Positions 6,590-10,404 of a stretch of 10,404 bases of DNA are shown here, one piece after another; position 1 is the first letter of the stretch; every line of letters begins with the position of its first letter. A model generated the notes under the pieces. It was given only the letters and a program-made list of their open reading frames with translations, did not search any database and was not told the DNA's origin. Source of the DNA: Pedococcus sp. (GTDB lineage: Bacteria; Actinomycetota; Actinomycetes; Actinomycetales; Dermatophilaceae); the NCBI GenBank assembly GCA_025936615.1, contig JAICSZ010000037.1:1-10404 (forward strand), given 5' to 3'. The translations under genes and the position numbers were made by a program.

Positions 6590-7297
6590 TCAGGCGGGGC
6601 GCACCGCGTCGCCCAACGCGACCCGTCCGGGGCGCAGCACCGTCGCGTAGACACCAGCCATCAGGTCATGGTGGTCGCTGATTGCCTGCAGCATGCCCGG
6701 GCGCGCGGACAGGCCGACCTGGGCCACCCCCACCATCCGGCAGCGCTGGATCCCCTCGGTGACCCTCACCCGCACCGCGCCCACCGTGACCTCACGCCCG
6801 ATCCACGACTCCTCGGCATACGGCTCGTGGGTCTCGACCACGACATTGGCCCGGACGTGGCGGGGGTCCATCGGCCGGCGGTCGCCCTCCTGCCGGCCGA
6901 GCTCGACCAGGGTGGCGGTGCCCACGAGGGAGAAGGTGGCCTGGTCCTGGTGCATGACGTCGGTCTCTCGACGCAGCAACACGGGCTCACCGAAGTGCTG
7001 CGAGAGCGCATCGTCCGTGCTCGACTCTCCCGCAACGTGCTTCGCGCCGTCGGGTAGCACCACGACCGTGTCGTCGCCCTCGCGACGGGCGACCAGCTCG
7101 AAGACCGGGTCCATCCGCCTGAAGCGGGCCGAGTGCTTGCCGCTGGCGAGCCTGCCGTCGGCGCCGTAGACGGCCCATTCGCGGTCGCCGAGGAGCCCGC
7201 TGCCGAGCACGTCAACGCCCCCGAGCCGTTCGCCGCCCATCGACTTGACCGGAAACCGCTGCAGCACAGCAACTTCCTCGCCCACCAGAGGTGTCAC
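6590..7297 (-). CDS. MOSC-domain protein (MOSC N-terminal barrel plus MOSC domain)
   Basis: A 235-residue soluble protein. The N-terminus (about 8-25, VAVLQRFPVKSMGGERL) is the beta-barrel domain that precedes MOSC domains in the YcbX/mARC group. The second half carries the MOSC fold with R-x-N around RANVVVET and the conserved cysteine C186 in GIQRCRM. In mARC-type proteins that cysteine binds the molybdenum of the cofactor; MOSC proteins in general handle Moco or sulfur transfer. The substrate here is unknown, and the usual DP motif after the cysteine is not seen. The GTG start at 7297 overlaps the gdh stop as GTGA, which suggests translational coupling, and there is no separate Shine-Dalgarno. 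A GTG at 7285 is an alternative start that would lose four residues. pdtaS follows after 31 bases. Confidence 0.88.
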   Translation of the reverse strand: MTPLVGEEVAVLQRFPVKSMGGERLGGVDVLGSGLLGDREWAVYGADGRLASGKHSARFRRMDPVFELVARREGDDTVVVLPDGAKHVAGESSTDDALSQHFGEPVLLRRETDVMHQDQATFSLVGTATLVELGRQEGDRRPMDPRHVRANVVVETHEPYAEESWIGREVTVGAVRVRVTEGIQRCRMVGVAQVGLSARPGMLQAISDHHDLMAGVYATVLRPGRVALGDAVRPA

Positions 7298-10200
7298 GAA
7301 GTCGCAGAACCGGACTTGATCACCGAACGCAGGGTGCGCAGCGCCACGGACAGCGCCGCGATGTTGGGCTTGTCCATCTGCTCGATGCCCGACAGGGCGG
7401 TCTTGGCGCGGTTGAGCGACTCGGCGTTCGCCTTGGCCCACTGCTCGTAGCGCGCAAGTGGCGCCGAGCCCGGAGTGGACGCATCGATCACGGATCGCAC
7501 GAGGCTCTCCAGCACGGCATACAGGTCGTCGCGGAGGGCGCCACGGGCCAGGGCGTCCCACCGGTCGTCGCGAGGCAGGTTGGTGACCCGGGTGAGCATG
7601 GCGTCGATGCCGAACCGCTCCGACAGCACGAAGTAGAGCGGTGCCACGTCGGCCGGCGGCTCGCCAGTGTCGGAGGCGATGTCGACGATGTCGAGCAACG
7701 AGAACTGGTCGAGCAGGCTGGCCGAGCGCAGTGCCAGGTCGGCCGGCACCCCGGCCCTCTCGATGGTGGCCGCGTTGCGCTGCAACCGCTTCAGCTCGCC
7801 GCCCTTGAGCAGCTCGGGGATCTTGGGCGCGAACTCGGCCACGACGTCGCCGAAGCGCGCGACCTCGCTCGCCACGTCGAGCCGGGACGGCCGCGACGTG
7901 AGGATCCACCGGACCGAGCGGTCGATGAGCCGACGGAACTCGAGGTAGAGCTGGGTCTGGGCCTCGGTGGGCACCACGTTGTCGAGGTCCTCGACCTCGC
8001 GCACGAAGCCGAGCAGGTCGAAGATCTCGCGGGCGACGACGAAGGCGCGGGCGACCTGCTCCGGCGTCGCGCCGGTCTCCTCCATCGCACGGAACGCGAA
8101 GGTGATGCCGCCGCGGTTGACCATGGAGTTGACCACCATGTTGGTGATGATCTCCCGGCGCAGCGGGTGCTCGGCCAGCTGCGCCTGGTAGTCCTCGCGC
8201 AGGGCGTTGGGGAAGTACTTGGTCAGCGTCTGCTGGAACCACGGGTCGTCCGGCAGCTCCGACGGCAACAGGTCGGCCTTCAACGCGAGCTTGGAGTAGG
8301 CGACGAGCACCGAGAACTCCGGGGAGCGCAGGCCCTCCCCCGCCGCGAACCGCCGGTCGATCTCGGAGTCGCTGGGGAGGAACTCGAGCTGGCGGTCGAG
8401 CTCACCGAGCTGCTCCAGCAGGTGGATGAGCCGCTGGTGCACCGGCAACATGGAGTGCTCCTGGGCCCGGGCGTTGCCGAGGAGGACGTTCTGCTCGTAG
8501 TTGTCGCGCAGCACCTGCCGGCCGACGTCCTCGGTCATCGACGCCAACAGGGTGTTGCGCTGCTTGAGGGTCATGTCGCCGGCCTTGACCATCGCGGTCA
8601 GCAGGATCTTGATGTTCACCTCGTGGTCGGAGGTGTCCACGCCCGCCGAGTTGTCGATCGCGTCGGTGTTGACCCTGACCCGGTGCTGGGACGCCTCGAT
8701 GCGGCCGAGCTGGGTCATGCCGAGGTTGCCACCCTCGCCGACGACCTGGCAGCGCAGCATCGAGCCGTCGATCCGGATGGCGTCGTTGGCGCGGTCGCCG
8801 ACGTCGCCGTTCGACTCCGCCGACGACTTCACGTACGTGCCGATCCCGCCGTTCCACAGCAGGTCGACGGGCGCCTGGAGGATGGCCTTCATGAGGTCTG
8901 CAGGGATCATCGAGGTGGTGGTCTTGGGCAGGCCGAGCGCCTGCACCATGTGCGGGGTGATCCGGACCGACTTCAGGGAGCGCTCGAAGACGCCACCCCC
9001 CTCGCTGATCAGCGAGGGGTCGTAGTCGGCCCAGGACGAGCGAGGCAGGTCGAAGAGCCGCTTGCGCTCCGGGAAGCTCGTGGCCGCGACCGGGTCGGGG
9101 TCGATGAAGATGTGCCGGTGGTCGAAGGCCGCGACGAGACGGATGTGCTCCGAGAGCAGCATCCCGTTGCCGAACACGTCGCCGGACATGTCGCCGACAC
9201 CGACCGTGGTGAAGTCCTGGGTCTGGGTGTCCACGCCCATCTCGCGGAAGTGCCGCTTGACCGACTCCCAGGCCCCACGGGCGGTGATTCCCATGGCCTT
9301 GTGGTCGTAGCCGGCCGAGCCGCCCGACGCGAACGCGTCGTCGAGCCAGTAGCCGTAGGACTGGGCGACGCCGTTGGCGATGTCGGAGAAGGTCGCGGTG
9401 CCCTTGTCGGCCGCGACGACGAGGTAGGGGTCGTCCTCGTCGTGGCGGACCACGAGCTCGGGCGGCAGGATGTCGGCGCCTTCGCGGTTGTCGGTGACGT
9501 CGAGCAGGCCGCAGATGAAGAGCTTGTAGGCCTCCACGCCCTCCGCGAGCCAGGCGTCACGGTCGACCGAGGCGTCAGGGAGCTGCTTGGGGTAGAACCC
9601 GCCCTTGGAGCCGGTCGGCACGATCACGGCGTTCTTGACCATCTGCGCCTTGACCAGCCCGAGGACCTCGGTGCGGAAGTCCTCCCGCCGGTCTGACCAG
9701 CGCAGCCCACCACGGGCCACCGGGCCGAACCGCAGGTGCACGCCCTCGACCCGCGGCGAGTAGACGAAGATCTCGAACTCGGGCCTGGGCGCCGGCAGGT
9801 CCGGCACCTTCTTGGGGTTGAGCTTGACCGAGACGTACGGCTTGGGCTGCCCAGCCGCGTCGACCTGGTAGTAGTTCGTCCGCAGCGCGGCGGTGATGAC
9901 ACCGAGGAACGCGCGGATGATCCGGTCGTGGTCGAGCGACTTGACGTCGTCGAGCCCCTTGGTGATCTCGTCGGACACCGCCGCCACAGCGGCCTCGCGC
10001 TCCGAGCTCGCCTCACCGGCATACCGGCCCGGGTCGAAGCGCTCCTCGAAGAGGTGCACGAGCTTGCCCGCCAGCGGCAGGTTGGAGGCGAGCGCCGTCT
10101 CGACGTAGTCCTGCGAGAACGTCGACCCGGTCTGGCGCAGGTACTTCGCCACGGTGCGCAGGATGACGACCTGCCGCCAGGTCAGGCCGGCGCCGAGCAC

Positions 10201-10404
10201 CAGCGCGTTGAACCCGTCGGACTCGACCTGGCCGCGCCACACCGCTCCGACCGCGTCCTGGAACAGCCCCCGGAGCCGGTCGCGCGCCCCGTCCCCGGAC
10301 CACACGGTGTCGTTGCGCACCCGGAGCCCGAAGTCGTAGACCCACAGGCGGACGCCGTCGCCGCGCTCCACCTCGTAGGGCCGCTCGTCGACCACCTCGA
10401 CCCC
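7294..10404 (-). CDS. gdh: NAD-dependent glutamate dehydrogenase, large (about 180 kDa) class, 5' partial
   Basis: It oxidises L-glutamate with NAD+ to 2-oxoglutarate, ammonia and NADH in the cytoplasm. About 1,036 C-terminal residues are present. The frame is open at the right edge, and this class is usually about 1,600 residues, so roughly 550-600 are missing with the start. Recognisable blocks, reading 5' to 3' on the minus strand, are SDGFNALVLGAGLTWR (about 10180-10230), the catalytic core RGGLRWSDRREDFRTEV through PTGSKGGF (about 9590-9720), GVGDMSGDVFGNGM (about 9165-9210), and the nucleotide-binding GGIGTYVKSS to DRANDAIRI (about 8770-8860). A long helical C-terminal domain follows. 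These match M. tuberculosis Rv2476c and Streptomyces NAD-GDH from memory. In mycobacteria this enzyme is inhibited by the FHA protein GarA; GarA is not in this window. The TGA at 7294 overlaps the MOSC start. No internal stop or frameshift was seen. Confidence 0.95.
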   Translation of the reverse strand, partial: GVEVVDERPYEVERGDGVRLWVYDFGLRVRNDTVWSGDGARDRLRGLFQDAVGAVWRGQVESDGFNALVLGAGLTWRQVVILRTVAKYLRQTGSTFSQDYVETALASNLPLAGKLVHLFEERFDPGRYAGEASSEREAAVAAVSDEITKGLDDVKSLDHDRIIRAFLGVITAALRTNYYQVDAAGQPKPYVSVKLNPKKVPDLPAPRPEFEIFVYSPRVEGVHLRFGPVARGGLRWSDRREDFRTEVLGLVKAQMVKNAVIVPTGSKGGFYPKQLPDASVDRDAWLAEGVEAYKLFICGLLDVTDNREGADILPPELVVRHDEDDPYLVVAADKGTATFSDIANGVAQSYGYWLDDAFASGGSAGYDHKAMGITARGAWESVKRHFREMGVDTQTQDFTTVGVGDMSGDVFGNGMLLSEHIRLVAAFDHRHIFIDPDPVAATSFPERKRLFDLPRSSWADYDPSLISEGGGVFERSLKSVRITPHMVQALGLPKTTTSMIPADLMKAILQAPVDLLWNGGIGTYVKSSAESNGDVGDRANDAIRIDGSMLRCQVVGEGGNLGMTQLGRIEASQHRVRVNTDAIDNSAGVDTSDHEVNIKILLTAMVKAGDMTLKQRNTLLASMTEDVGRQVLRDNYEQNVLLGNARAQEHSMLPVHQRLIHLLEQLGELDRQLEFLPSDSEIDRRFAAGEGLRSPEFSVLVAYSKLALKADLLPSELPDDPWFQQTLTKYFPNALREDYQAQLAEHPLRREIITNMVVNSMVNRGGITFAFRAMEETGATPEQVARAFVVAREIFDLLGFVREVEDLDNVVPTEAQTQLYLEFRRLIDRSVRWILTSRPSRLDVASEVARFGDVVAEFAPKIPELLKGGELKRLQRNAATIERAGVPADLALRSASLLDQFSLLDIVDIASDTGEPPADVAPLYFVLSERFGIDAMLTRVTNLPRDDRWDALARGALRDDLYAVLESLVRSVIDASTPGSAPLARYEQWAKANAESLNRAKTALSGIEQMDKPNIAALSVALRTLRSVIKSGSATS

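Noticed and set aside
6559..6654. 32-residue N-terminal extension of PdtaS from an ATG at 6654
   Set aside because: It overlaps the MOSC coding end, is Cys/Arg/Pro-rich and does not resemble the family, whose proteins begin close to the GTG at 6558.
4408..6681. 757-codon plus-strand open frame running over whiB1 and antisense to pdtaS
   Set aside because: whiB1 in another frame and pdtaS on the other strand both match known families; this translation is Arg/Pro-rich and low in complexity.
7298..8242. extension of the MOSC frame upstream of 7297
   Set aside because: The upstream part runs in another frame through gdh; MOSC homology begins only after about 7290.
7291..9696. 801-codon open frame on the plus strand antisense to gdh
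   Set aside because: It mirrors the gdh frame. Long antisense frames are expected at this GC3, and the translation is Arg/Val/Leu/His-rich with no domain.

Overview
The window looks like core chromosome of a high-GC actinomycete. The evidence is a WhiB protein (found only in Actinomycetota and their phages), a PdtaS-type histidine kinase, a very large NAD-dependent glutamate dehydrogenase, an EssC/EccC-like FHA-FtsK ATPase and extreme GC bias at third codon positions. The gene set suggests Micrococcales, perhaps Intrasporangiaceae, but that placement is from memory of similar neighbourhoods and is only moderate.

Layout, left to right. (1) A plus-strand gene, cut at its 5' end by the window edge, encodes a secretion-type ATPase with three P-loop domains (1-3808). 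(2) Twelve bases further on, and convergent with it, lies a small four-helix membrane protein on the minus strand (3821-4276). (3) A 448-base gap holds the promoters of that gene and of whiB1, with a dense cluster of GTGAG/CTCAC half-sites. (4) whiB1 (4725-4973, plus) ends at a 10-bp GC-rich hairpin. (5) pdtaS (5068-6558, minus) converges on whiB1, the same arrangement as Rv3219/Rv3220c in Mycobacterium tuberculosis. (6) A MOSC-domain protein (6590-7297, minus). (7) The C-terminal two thirds of an NAD-glutamate dehydrogenase of the roughly 1,600-residue class (7294-10404, minus), whose start lies beyond the right edge.

The minus-strand genes gdh, MOSC and pdtaS are tightly packed. The gdh stop and MOSC start share a GTGA overlap, and 31 bases separate MOSC from pdtaS, so they are probably co-transcribed. 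pdtaS may also have its own leaderless promoter. WhiB1 and PdtaS are regulators (WhiB1 is a nitric-oxide-reactive Fe-S protein; PdtaS signals to an ANTAR antiterminator not seen here). Gdh feeds glutamate carbon into the TCA cycle. The secretion ATPase has no visible WXG100 substrate or other type VII component in this window.

Most of the window is ordinary. The signals not explained by the genes are: an octamer, GTATGCCG, that accounts for five of the six TAT/ATA trinucleotides I could find; the GTGAG half-site cluster upstream of whiB1; the loss of the P-loop lysine in two of the three ATPase domains; and two likely leaderless starts. I found no rRNA, tRNA, insertion sequence or CRISPR array.
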